Origin: Gracilimonas sp965227785
Lineage (GTDB): Bacteria; Bacteroidota; Rhodothermia; Balneolales; Balneolaceae
Direction of reading: 5' to 3'
Assembly: GCF_965227785.1 (NCBI RefSeq)
Contig: NZ_OZ245785.1
Coordinates: forward strand, 2,914,001 to 2,978,000
DNA length: 64,000 nucleotides
Part shown: one piece after another, positions 53,570 to 61,901 of the stretch
How positions within the stretch are numbered: the stretch's first letter is position 1
Layout: every line of letters starts with the position of its first letter
Made by a program: the position numbers and the translations under genes
The notes under the pieces: generated by a model
Database searches by the model: none
The model's input: only the letters and a program-made list of their open reading frames with translations
Told to the model about the DNA's origin: nothing

Positions 53570-54165
53570 TGTTTAACGCCCAGCCCAAATTTATAACCAG
53601 TGCCACAAAACTTGAAGAATGTCCACCGGCGAGCTTGCCTGAAGTGTGTTTTGCAGGTCGGTCTAATGTTGGAAAATCTTCTCTCATTAATGCTCTTCTG
53701 AATAAGAAAAACATCGCCCGGACGTCAAATGTGCCGGGTAAAACCCAGCAGATGAACTACTATAAAGTGGGCAATGAGTTTTTCATGGTTGATCTGCCGG
53801 GTTACGGATATGCCAAAGTTCCCAAAAAGGAGAGAGAGCGTTGGGGTAAAAACATCCGCGATTATTTGTTGGATCGTGAATCTCTGAGTCTGATACTTCA
53901 CGTTGTAGACGTGCGGCATGAACCCAGTCAGCTTGATGAAGATTTTTTCTATTGGATGGCCATGAATGAAAAACCGTTTTCAGTTGTGCTTTCAAAATCA
54001 GACAAAATCTCACGGAATAAAGTAAATCAATCGAAAGCAAGGGTGCGGCGCATCCTGAAGGAAATGAATATTGAAATTCCGATTTTGCCTTATTCGTCAG
54101 ATTCAAGAGACGGTATTCCTGAGATAAAGGATCTGATTTCGGAATTTGTGAATCATTCAAAGTAA
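53569..54165 (+). CDS. engB: Ribosome-biogenesis GTPase EngB/YihA (YsxC)
   Basis: An essential-type GTPase for 50S assembly. G1 is GRSNVGKSSLINAL near residue 31, followed by a TSNVPGKTQQMNYY switch, G3 DLPGYGYAKV and G4 SKSDKI. The 198 residues match the family. It is translationally coupled to purF (TGATG). Confidence 0.95.
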   Translation: MFNAQPKFITSATKLEECPPASLPEVCFAGRSNVGKSSLINALLNKKNIARTSNVPGKTQQMNYYKVGNEFFMVDLPGYGYAKVPKKERERWGKNIRDYLLDRESLSLILHVVDVRHEPSQLDEDFFYWMAMNEKPFSVVLSKSDKISRNKVNQSKARVRRILKEMNIEIPILPYSSDSRDGIPEIKDLISEFVNHSK

Positions 54166-54209
54166 ACCCGATTTTCTTCTCTGAAACTATATCGGTTGTT
54201 GGTGCTCAG

Positions 54210-54977
54210 TTAGTCAAAGTCTCCGGTTAGATATCGTTCAGCTAATCTTGCTTCGTTTACGCGTTTGAAGTTTTTGAGCATTTCAGGTGAAAGCGACGCA
54301 ACCGTCATTTCCCGTTTGCCCAAAGCCCCCTTGGATCGTGCAACTTTCCATCCCGAAGCACACATGGCACCACGTGCCTTTGAAGCAGCACAGTAAGTTG
54401 CTAACATTGTATCTTTTGCAGAATAAATGGCCAGCTTTTTAAAGGTCTCATCGGTCCAAAGCTCTTCATTTACTTCCGGTGAAAAAGGGTCATGAAAGAT
54501 AAAATCGGCTTGTAAATTCCCGGGAGTAAAGTCTTCAAATTTTCCATAAAAAAGATTCAGCTGTACATTCAGGTTCGGCAGCGGGTGAATCTCATTCAGT
54601 CCGGGTTTGAGTTCAGAAAATATGTCCGGCAGCATATCATTGAGTTCAGGGTGATTTAGATGTTCTTTGAAGTTGAACTCAGATGCGGTGCTTCTATCAA
54701 CAGGAAAAGCTTCCACTGACCAAAAATTCACGGGTATATCCAATTCTTTCTGTTTTAGGATATCAAGGAGTAGCAGGAAATTAAGCCCGGTTCCGAAACC
54801 AATTTCCAGAACGGTTAATGAATCAGCTTTATCGAGGCATGAAATTAGCCCGGGAGTTTCAAAAAATACGTGCAGGCTTTCTGATGCCGCTCCATTGGGG
54901 TTATGATAAAATTGTTCAAAAGTATCTGAATAGAGAGTTGAAGAGCCGTCTTTGGTCTGGTGAACTGTAGGTGTCAT
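54210..54977 (-). CDS. mnmD: tRNA (mnm5s2U34)-methyltransferase-like protein, MnmD
   Basis: A 255-residue SAM-dependent methyltransferase of the MnmC methyltransferase-domain family. It opens TKDGSSTLYSDTFEQFYHNPNGA and has SAM motif VLEIGFGTGLNFLLLL, FHDPFSPEVNEELWT and the end GFGGKREMT-like GALGKREMTVAS. The oxidoreductase half of MnmC is absent, so it would act as a stand-alone MnmD. The next in-frame ATGs at 54998/54995 are alternative starts. It converges on engB with 44 bases between. Confidence 0.85.
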   Translation of the reverse strand: MTPTVHQTKDGSSTLYSDTFEQFYHNPNGAASESLHVFFETPGLISCLDKADSLTVLEIGFGTGLNFLLLLDILKQKELDIPVNFWSVEAFPVDRSTASEFNFKEHLNHPELNDMLPDIFSELKPGLNEIHPLPNLNVQLNLFYGKFEDFTPGNLQADFIFHDPFSPEVNEELWTDETFKKLAIYSAKDTMLATYCAASKARGAMCASGWKVARSKGALGKREMTVASLSPEMLKNFKRVNEARLAERYLTGDFD

Positions 54978-55027
54978 ATGCCTAAGATAAGGCATCATTT
55001 AGCTTATATAAAATACCTTGATGACGC

Positions 55028-56284
55028 TCAGTTTGACGATTTGAGAATCACTTTGCCATAGTTGGTTTTAGCAGAAACAGAAGCTTCACCTGTGCCAAGT
55101 TTTCCTTTAGCCGTTCCGGTTGATTGGGTACCAACGAAATTAAGGTTTTCACCTATTTCAACCTTATTTCCGGACAGGTCAAATCTTGCGTTGGTGGTTT
55201 TTGGAATCAGGATAGAGATGGTTCCAGCACCGGTGCTTGCCTGGGAAGAGTTTTGCATATCTATAAAGTGAAGCTCAATATTGCCTCCATTTGTATGGGC
55301 TTGAACGGAACCTGAGAGCTCTTTGCTTGCTAAGTTTCCGCCAGATGTTTTCATACCTACAGATCCTGAAATATTCTGTACCTTTATATGCCCGCCAAGA
55401 GAGTGTAGATTAAATTTCCCTTCCGAATTGTTTACCGCAATATGTCCTCCGCTGGTTTTGGCACTAATATTTCCGTTTACATTTGTAAGATTAATGTGCC
55501 CGCCCCTGGTTTCGTAAACTTGTTCACCCGCTATATTATCAGAGGTGATATGCCCGGCCTGTGTTCTGGAAGTGACTTTCATGGTTTCAGGGAGAATCAG
55601 TGTAGCCTGTAGATGAATGTTTTGATCTTTGGATAAAGCTCTTCGGCTGCCGATTTCAAAGTTGGCACTTTCCGAATGGATGTTGGCTATTGTATTAATT
55701 CTCGATTCAAGATCTGCCTCGGTAGAAACTTGTCCGGATGCTTCAACGGTAAATTTAATCTGATTTTCCTGGCTCCCTTTAATCGTAATAGAGCCAAAGG
55801 GAAGTACAATATTGGTATTCTCTATATTTGAAGCATCAAACTCTTTCACGTAAGCAAAAACACCGGGTGAAACTACCGTCCAGTTTCCGGGAGTCGCCGC
55901 CATCTCTTTATTGATGGATACAATTCCCTCTGCACGATTTATATCAACATTGATCCCTTCTTGTTCAAGTTCTTCGAGTGCCTGATTTATCTCGGCTTCA
56001 ATCTCCTCTTGAATTTCAACAGGCAAAAAATTGGTAATATTTTTAAGGTTTTCGAGATTCTTTAAATTCTCAAGGTTCTTCAGGTTCTCTAAATTTTCAA
56101 GATTCTCGAGTTTTTTAAGTTCAACTACATGCAGCTTTTCACCATCTATATTTATGCGAATACTATCGGTAGCAAAGGCTGATCGTTTAGGCTTTTCAGG
56201 CTCTGAGTGCTGCCCTACGATGTATAGGGCAATGCCTACAAATAAAAGGCCGGCTAATATTATTTCCCAGGATGTTCTCTTCAT
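55028..56284 (-). CDS. DUF4097 beta-strand-repeat protein with N-terminal membrane helix and tripeptide repeat
   Basis: An N-terminal signal-anchor (IILAGLLFVGIALYIVG) leads to residues 59-85, where L-[E/K]-N repeats nine times (the last as ITN). The C-terminal 230 residues are a DUF4097-type beta solenoid with recurrent GGHI/NLTN, SGGHIAVNN, LGGHIKVQN and SGGNLASKE units. Such domains are found on many envelope proteins near sigma/anti-sigma genes; none is here. It is probably periplasmic, role unknown. Confidence 0.82.
   Translation of the reverse strand: MKRTSWEIILAGLLFVGIALYIVGQHSEPEKPKRSAFATDSIRINIDGEKLHVVELKKLENLENLENLKNLENLKNLENLKNITNFLPVEIQEEIEAEINQALEELEQEGINVDINRAEGIVSINKEMAATPGNWTVVSPGVFAYVKEFDASNIENTNIVLPFGSITIKGSQENQIKFTVEASGQVSTEADLESRINTIANIHSESANFEIGSRRALSKDQNIHLQATLILPETMKVTSRTQAGHITSDNIAGEQVYETRGGHINLTNVNGNISAKTSGGHIAVNNSEGKFNLHSLGGHIKVQNISGSVGMKTSGGNLASKELSGSVQAHTNGGNIELHFIDMQNSSQASTGAGTISILIPKTTNARFDLSGNKVEIGENLNFVGTQSTGTAKGKLGTGEASVSAKTNYGKVILKSSN
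56030..56110 (-). repeat. In-frame nine-base repeat encoding (L-[E/K]-N)9
   Basis: Nine degenerate nine-base units inside the DUF4097 gene each code for Leu-Glu/Lys-Asn. The codons vary between units, so the DNA repeat is imperfect while the protein repeat is nearly perfect. Confidence 0.85.
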
Positions 56285-56394
56285 GTGTCCTTCAATTTTT
56301 GTAACCCGTGAAGGTACGATTCATTCCTCCAAAGGTTACGTTGAATCGGATAATATCCTTATCATCAGCTAACGTTTGAATTCAAAGAATACGC

Positions 56395-57579
56395 ATGCAT
56401 TCTCAAATTAAGAAACTAGCCGAAAAACATTTTCAGTACGCTGTAGAAACCCGGAGATATTTACACCGGCATCCGGAGGTGAGTTACAAGGAATTTGAAA
56501 CTACAAAGTTCATAAAATCTGAATTAGAAAAGGTAGGAATTCCATATGAAAGTCCTCTTGAAACAGGTTGTGTGGGGATAATAGAAGGTGGGAAAAAATC
56601 GGATCGGGTCATCGCTCTCCGGGCAGATATTGATGCTCTGGCTATGGAGGAGAATGGGGAAGCAAAAAAAGACTTTATTTCCCAAAACCAGGGGGCTGCA
56701 CACTGTTGTGGCCATGATGCTCATACTTCGAACCTGCTGACTGCGGCAAAAATTTTGAAGGAGCTTCAGCCTGAAATCGAAGGAAAAGTACTGCTTGTGT
56801 TTCAACCCGGGGAAGAGAAGTTACCCGGAGGAGGAAAGCTTTTGAGTGAAACAAGATTTCTACAGGATCAGGGAGTTCAGGCTATTTATGGACTGCATAC
56901 CTCCCCAATGCATAAGCCGGGCACAATTGCGACCAAAGTTGGGCCGTTAATGGCAGCGCCTGATGAATTTGAAGTTGAAATTATTGGTAAAGGCGGACAT
57001 GCTGCAAGAGCGCACGAAGCGATTGATCCGGTTGTTCTATCCGCGCAGTATATCAACGCGGTTCAAACCATAGCCAGTCGAAGCGTGGATCCAACCGAGC
57101 CGGTAGTGGTAACGGTCGGAAAGGTTGAAGGAGGAACAGCTCATAATATTATCCCTGAAAAAGTTAAGCTCTGGGGTACTGCCAGAACCCTTACAGCTGA
57201 AACGGCAGAACTGGTTCGCAACCGATTGGAAGCGTTGGTAAAAGGAATCACGGAATCAGCAGGGGGGAGCTACAAATTTCAATTAAACAAAGGATATCCA
57301 CCGGTGATAAATACAGAGAAAGAGGCCCTTACCGTGCTTGAAACCATGGCCGGTTTGTTTGGGGAGGAATCCGCTATAGAGTTAAAACGCCCCATTATGG
57401 CCGGAGAAGACTTCGCATTTTATCAGCAGCATTTTCCGGGAGCGTTCTTTTTTGTGGGGAGTGGCAGCGAAGAGTCTGATTCCAAGTATCCCTGGCATCA
57501 TCCAAAGTATAATGTAGATGACCGGTTTTTTGAGGTTGCAACTCCGCTCATGGCTTCATTAGTTTTTAACCACAAATGA
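56395..57579 (+). CDS. M20-family amidohydrolase (hippurate/N-acyl-amino acid hydrolase type)
   Basis: A 394-residue metallopeptidase. Features are RRYLHRHPEVSYKE, RADIDALAMEE, metal ligands in CCGHDAHTS, the general base region QPGEEKLPGGGK, HTSPMHKPG and a C-terminal MAGEDFAFY with the final histidine. The sequence fits the amidohydrolase (AmhX/IAA-amino acid hydrolase) group that cleaves N-acyl amino acids. It overlaps the next oxidoreductase gene by four bases. Confidence 0.92.
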   Translation: MHSQIKKLAEKHFQYAVETRRYLHRHPEVSYKEFETTKFIKSELEKVGIPYESPLETGCVGIIEGGKKSDRVIALRADIDALAMEENGEAKKDFISQNQGAAHCCGHDAHTSNLLTAAKILKELQPEIEGKVLLVFQPGEEKLPGGGKLLSETRFLQDQGVQAIYGLHTSPMHKPGTIATKVGPLMAAPDEFEVEIIGKGGHAARAHEAIDPVVLSAQYINAVQTIASRSVDPTEPVVVTVGKVEGGTAHNIIPEKVKLWGTARTLTAETAELVRNRLEALVKGITESAGGSYKFQLNKGYPPVINTEKEALTVLETMAGLFGEESAIELKRPIMAGEDFAFYQQHFPGAFFFVGSGSEESDSKYPWHHPKYNVDDRFFEVATPLMASLVFNHK

Positions 57580-58685
57580 TTAAAGCAGAAAGATCTTATT
57601 GGGAATCCGAACTGTATGGCCGGAAGTTTGACTTAATTGTACTGGGAGCCGGCTTGACGGGACAGTCCATTGCTCATTTCTACAAAAAAGAAAATCCTGA
57701 CAAAAAGGTGCTGGTAGTAGACCGAGGATTCTATCCCATTGGCGCCAGCACTCGAAATGCCGGTTTTGCATGCTTTGGATCGGTTACCGAACACATGGCA
57801 GACATGGAAATTGAGGAAGAGGCAAAGATTATCGATCGGATCCGGAGAAGAATAGATGGACTGGGTTTACTACGTCAGACTCTGGGTGATAAAAATATTG
57901 GTTACCGGGAACCCGGTGCTTATGAAATTTTCACTGATGCGACGGTTTATGAGCAGGCTTTAGAACACCTTGATATTTGCAATCGGTGGCTCTGCGAAGC
58001 TGCAGGGTTAGAAGAGGTGTATCAGAAGTGTGAGCACAATGGGTTCCCCGCAATCAGTATAAAGCAGGAGGGTTGCCTGCATCCCGGCAAAATGATGCGG
58101 ACTCTTTATGAAAAGAATCTGGCAGCCGCTGTAGAATTCAGGTGGCAGTCGCAGGTAGAGCGAATAGATGAAGACAATGGAGTGCTCGTTCTTGAAAATG
58201 GCATTGAGCTTGAAGGCAGTCAACTGGCTATAGCTACCAATTCATTTACTTCAACTCTGCTTGATGATATTGATATAAAGCCGGGACGTGGATTCGTTTT
58301 TGTTACTAAACCAATCCCGGAACTTCAATGGAAAGGCACCTACCACTTCGATCGCGGATATTATTATTTTCGGGGGGTGGAAGGGGATAGGTTCCTACTT
58401 GGAGGCGCCCGAAGTTTAGACATTGATGTTGAAACAACAATTGAATTTGGTACAAATCAAAAAATCAAAAAGAGCCTCATATCTTTTGCAAATGATGTTT
58501 TAAGGCTTCCTGAAGGCTGGGAAATTGATACCGAATGGTCAGGGATTATGGGATTCACGAGTACTAAAAGCCCGATACTGAGGCGTATCAACAATAAGAC
58601 AATCTTAGTTGCCGGTCTCAGTGGAATGGGGGTTGCTTTAGGCATGCAGCTCGGTAAAGAAGCGGCCGGAATAGTGGCAGAATGA
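57576..58685 (+). CDS. FAD-dependent DAO-type oxidoreductase
   Basis: A 369-residue flavoprotein with an N-terminal dinucleotide fold, LIVLGAGLTGQSIAHFY, and the DAO-family RGFYPIGASTRNAGFACFGS. The C-terminal FAD-contact GLSGMGVALGMQLGKEAAG is clear. Relatives oxidise amines or amino acids such as D-amino acids and glycine. Coupling to an M20 hydrolase (ATGA) suggests the pair acts on N-acyl amino acids or their products. Exact substrate unknown. Confidence 0.87.
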   Translation: MIKAERSYWESELYGRKFDLIVLGAGLTGQSIAHFYKKENPDKKVLVVDRGFYPIGASTRNAGFACFGSVTEHMADMEIEEEAKIIDRIRRRIDGLGLLRQTLGDKNIGYREPGAYEIFTDATVYEQALEHLDICNRWLCEAAGLEEVYQKCEHNGFPAISIKQEGCLHPGKMMRTLYEKNLAAAVEFRWQSQVERIDEDNGVLVLENGIELEGSQLAIATNSFTSTLLDDIDIKPGRGFVFVTKPIPELQWKGTYHFDRGYYYFRGVEGDRFLLGGARSLDIDVETTIEFGTNQKIKKSLISFANDVLRLPEGWEIDTEWSGIMGFTSTKSPILRRINNKTILVAGLSGMGVALGMQLGKEAAGIVAE

Positions 58686-58694
58686 TAAAGTGAA

Positions 58695-58766
58695 GAGTGA
58701 TAAGTGATCCTAAAATATATCACTTATCACTCATCACTCATCACTCATCACTCATCACTTAATCAC
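58695..58766. repeat. Intergenic palindrome and heptamer tandem repeat
   Basis: GAGTGATAAGTGAT at 58695-58708 is mirrored at 58719-58732 around ten bases. Then the 7-base word TCATCAC repeats about five times to 58766. It lies between the DAO gene and the end of umuC. This is the third palindrome of this kind in the window. Confidence 0.75.
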
Positions 58767-58770
58767 CCTA

Positions 58771-60105
58771 TCACTTTGTTTTAGCCGTCATGATGTCTTC
58801 CCATTCCGTGGTGTATCGTTTACTCAAATAATTCTGGTTCATTTTCCAGCTTGCCTCTTCACTGTTTTTTCGGTGTTGTCCGGTGGCAGCAAAGGCAGCT
58901 GTGTTTCTGCCATGACGTGTGTTTATCCGGTCGATGCAATTCATTAAGTGGAACTGCTTTTGCGTATATAATTCGGGATCAAACAAATCCATTTGCACTT
59001 CGCTATGAGGTACAATCCCGGTTAACATCACCGCAGCTTTTTTGTACTTGGTATCCGGCTGGAATACAGATTTTGAAATAGCCATTCCGGCTTGAATCAT
59101 AGTTGGGGTATGAGCTGTAGGAACCTGGAAAAAATGACCGCCACCATATTTGTACTTCCCCTTCAGGTTGTCATAGCGGTCTCCAATCAGAGTTACATGC
59201 ATACAAGATGCCACACTTTTCTGCGCCCTAAGCTTTTCTCCGGCACGACTGATGTATGTAGCCACCGCTTCCTGAATGGGGGCAAGATCATAAAGAGGCT
59301 TTCCAAACATGCGTGAAGTGAGAATACCTTTTCGGGAATCGAGAGCATCGCTGAGCTTCATGCATGGAAGTCCGTTGAGCTCCAGCACGGTTCGCAATCC
59401 CGTCACATTCAGGTGCTTTCGTACCCATCGCTTATAATCTACTTTTTGTTTAAGGTCGAAGGCTGTTTTTACATCAAACCGGTTTAACCGCACCGTTAGT
59501 CCATGCCCGATTCCCCAGACTTTCTGCAGTGGCATATTCTTCAGTATCTCATCGACCACGGGGTTATCACACAAGCTCAATACACCATTATAGACGGGAT
59601 TACGTTTTGCTGTCTCGTTAGCAATTTTTGCCAGTGTTTTACTTGGCGCGATACCCACGGAAACGGGAATTCCTGTCCACTTGTAAACGGTATCTTTGAT
59701 ATGACGCCCATACTCTTCAAGATCAGAAAAAGTGTTAGTGGAAACCTCAGCAAAAGCTTCATCAATGCTGTAAACCTCAATATCGTGGGTGAGATGCCGT
59801 AAGGTTTTCATAACACGGTTCGACATATCTCCATACAACGGGTAGTTCGAGGACCGCACGGCCACATTTTTTTCTCTGAAAAAAGTACGGTACTTAAACT
59901 CCGGTGCCCCCATCGGGATATCGAGGTCTTTGGCCTCCTCGGATCGGGCAATTACACAGCCGTCATTATTGGAGAGGATGACAATAGGCTTGCCCTCTAA
60001 AGAGGGATTGAACACCCGTTCGCATGAAGCATAGAAGTTATTGCAGTCAATCATTGCATAAGCGATGGAGCTCCGGTTATTGAAATTTTCGAGGTTCAGG
60101 ATCAT
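58771..60105 (-). CDS. umuC: UmuC, catalytic subunit of Y-family DNA polymerase V
   Basis: A 444-residue translesion polymerase. The palm acids lie in AMIDCNNFYASCERVF and YSIDEAFAEV. SNNDGCVIARSEEAK and the little-finger and C-terminal parts (EEASWKMNQNYLSKRYTTEW) match UmuC. Its ATG overlaps the umuD stop (ATGA), the standard umuDC coupling. It should act in SOS-type mutagenic bypass if its UmuD partner functions. Confidence 0.95.
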   Translation of the reverse strand: MILNLENFNNRSSIAYAMIDCNNFYASCERVFNPSLEGKPIVILSNNDGCVIARSEEAKDLDIPMGAPEFKYRTFFREKNVAVRSSNYPLYGDMSNRVMKTLRHLTHDIEVYSIDEAFAEVSTNTFSDLEEYGRHIKDTVYKWTGIPVSVGIAPSKTLAKIANETAKRNPVYNGVLSLCDNPVVDEILKNMPLQKVWGIGHGLTVRLNRFDVKTAFDLKQKVDYKRWVRKHLNVTGLRTVLELNGLPCMKLSDALDSRKGILTSRMFGKPLYDLAPIQEAVATYISRAGEKLRAQKSVASCMHVTLIGDRYDNLKGKYKYGGGHFFQVPTAHTPTMIQAGMAISKSVFQPDTKYKKAAVMLTGIVPHSEVQMDLFDPELYTQKQFHLMNCIDRINTRHGRNTAAFAATGQHRKNSEEASWKMNQNYLSKRYTTEWEDIMTAKTK

Positions 60106-60536
60106 ACTTCATACCGGTGAATGACATGGGTAATTACTCCCCAGATGAGCCAGTTGGTATCCGGGTGAATGGTGATGGGTTCAAACCGGGCATCATCAGA
60201 AATTAAAAATAGCCGCGACCCTCTCTTAACCAGCCTCCTGATTACGGGCTCTTCTTCGATCGCGGCTATCACAATATTTCCATCTGATGGATGTACGGAT
60301 CGATCAACCACAAGGATGTCTCCGTCCTGCACTCCCGATGCTTTCATCGCATTTCCTTCAGCCCGCACATAAAACGTAGCAGCGGGGCGGTGCACAATCA
60401 GTTCTTCCAAATCCAGTGGTTTTTGGAGATGATCGGCTGCCGGTGATACAAATCCGGTTTCGGCTTTTTGTGAGAGTTTTACCCCATTTCGCTGTTTTTT
60501 AGCCGATCCACCCTGGTAAATTTTCAGTCCCTCCAT
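60102..60536 (-). CDS. umuD: UmuD homologue with both catalytic protease residues replaced
   Basis: The sequence aligns along its length with E. coli UmuD: TGFVSPAADHLQ corresponds to CGFPSPAADYVE, including the cleavage position (Thr27-Gly28 here). The nucleophile motif, GDSM in E. coli, reads GNAM: Ser60 is Ala63 (GCG, 60350-60348). The general base Lys97 is Arg100 (PVIRRLV). So it probably cannot cleave itself. I chose ATG 60536 (AGAGG just upstream) over the GTG at 60542. It precedes umuC with a four-base overlap. Confidence 0.88.
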   Translation of the reverse strand: MEGLKIYQGGSAKKQRNGVKLSQKAETGFVSPAADHLQKPLDLEELIVHRPAATFYVRAEGNAMKASGVQDGDILVVDRSVHPSDGNIVIAAIEEEPVIRRLVKRGSRLFLISDDARFEPITIHPDTNWLIWGVITHVIHRYEV

Positions 60537-60550
60537 ACGCACCTCTTTGC

Positions 60551-60581
60551 TTACATATTATATATGTGTAAAATATGTGTA
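60551..60581 (-). promoter_or_regulatory. Candidate operator upstream of umuDC
   Basis: An imperfect palindrome TTACATAT-TATAT-ATGTGTAA covers 60551-60571. ATATGTGTA is repeated at 60562-60570 and 60573-60581, 11 bases apart. It lies 15-45 bases upstream of the umuD start, a plausible repressor site. I cannot tell whether it is a LexA site or one for another regulator. Confidence 0.4.
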
Positions 60582-60669
60582 TCACTGGAAAGAGTAAACT
60601 ATAATTTCAAAAATTTAGTTTGCTAATCGAAAATCAGGATATAATATTAGCACAAATCAAAAGGGCAGT

Positions 60670-61137
60670 ATGGATTGGCTTTACTTAATCGGATTTATTG
60701 GTGTGGGTTTTGCGGGGATGGAGATTGTGTCGTACTGCGTTCACCGTTGGTTATTTCATGGGATACTTTGGAACATTCATGAATCGCATCACAAACCGAA
60801 TCATGGAATGTTTGAGCTAAATGATATTTTCTCGGTCTTCTTTGCTGGGATTTCTATTTGGCTGATGGTTGATGGAGCTACCACACTGTTTAGCACTCCG
60901 GCATTTGGGATTGGAGCCGGGATTGCTGTTTATGGGGTATTATATTTTATCATTCATGACTTGTTTGCTCATAAAAGATTCGTGCCCTTCAGCAGCGACA
61001 GTAAAATCATGAAGCTCATCCGGCGGGCTCATCAGCGTCATCATCAGGATGTGGGTAAAGAAGGTCATGAGCCCTACGGGCTGTTTCTGTTTCCATATGA
61101 TAAATACCCAGAGCGGGAACGCAAATTTGACCGTTGA
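60670..61137 (+). CDS. crtZ: Beta-carotene hydroxylase-like di-iron membrane protein (CrtZ type)
   Basis: A 155-residue membrane protein of the fatty-acid-hydroxylase superfamily. The histidine boxes are HRWLFHG, HESHH, HDLFAHKRF and HQRHHQD, the pattern of CrtZ, which hydroxylates the beta-rings of carotenoids to zeaxanthin. About four membrane segments are present. The gene is divergent from umuDC; no other carotenoid gene is in the window. Confidence 0.85.
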   Translation: MDWLYLIGFIGVGFAGMEIVSYCVHRWLFHGILWNIHESHHKPNHGMFELNDIFSVFFAGISIWLMVDGATTLFSTPAFGIGAGIAVYGVLYFIIHDLFAHKRFVPFSSDSKIMKLIRRAHQRHHQDVGKEGHEPYGLFLFPYDKYPERERKFDR

Positions 61138-61216
61138 GCAGAATACTCTCTATTCTATGTTAGGTCATTTCGCGGCGAATGCCCGAAATCCTGATTTATG
61201 CTTCACTTATATGGCT

Positions 61217-61792
61217 TTATGTATCCATAAACCGTTTCTTCAATGCTTTCATCTGTTCAAAATGCCTGCGCTGGTGAGCTTCCTGAACACCAAAACAGGC
61301 TGTCAAAGACATGGGTACAAACTTAATAATAGGATTTCGGGTTTTTATCCGGTCCAGGTTTAGCTGTTCAAGCTTGGCTTTTTTGATCAAGTGAATGTAC
61401 TCGTCCTGAAGGGTAAAGAAGTTAGCTAATACTTCTTCCTGATTAATCTCATCCACACTAATCGGTTTGAACGGTTCTACAGTAGGAAGAGGTCGTTTAT
61501 TATTGGGACTCACTGAGTATATAAACCATCGGGAGAGGACGCTTGGGGTGAAGGGATCGCCGCCTTTCACTAATTCCTCATCCGGTTTGTTGAGTCCTTT
61601 TTTGATTTGAGGTAAATACTCATTTCCTGCCTGTACAAGATGATTTAAAATTTCGCCCATACACCATTTATCAGCAGCCGGTTTGAGGAGAAAAACATCA
61701 TAGCCTACACTCTGAGTCAGTTCTTTAGCTGTTACTTTAGCCTGTTCGAAAGCATCAATAAAATAGTCGTAGGTGTAGGCTGAGTTTTTCAT
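61217..61792 (-). CDS. DinB-family four-helix protein
   Basis: A 191-residue protein with DinB/YfiT-type spacing of histidines: CMGEILNHLVQAGNEYLPQIKKG early and CFGVQEAHQRRHFEQMKALK at the C-terminus. DinB-fold proteins are often metal-binding thiol transferases. The exact substrate is unknown. It converges on the crtZ-like gene. Confidence 0.82.
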   Translation of the reverse strand: MKNSAYTYDYFIDAFEQAKVTAKELTQSVGYDVFLLKPAADKWCMGEILNHLVQAGNEYLPQIKKGLNKPDEELVKGGDPFTPSVLSRWFIYSVSPNNKRPLPTVEPFKPISVDEINQEEVLANFFTLQDEYIHLIKKAKLEQLNLDRIKTRNPIIKFVPMSLTACFGVQEAHQRRHFEQMKALKKRFMDT

Positions 61793-61901
61793 AGCAAAAA
61801 TAATATTGAGGTAAAAGATTCCAAAACCAACAGATTTGGGATTTCATCTGATGCCGGAATCCATTTTATTTGAAGCATCAATTTCATCAAAGTATAGAAT
61901 C

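Noticed and set aside
58725..58766. Short tandem TCATCAC repeats as a CRISPR array
   Set aside because: The unit is seven bases with no spacers, and no cas genes are present.
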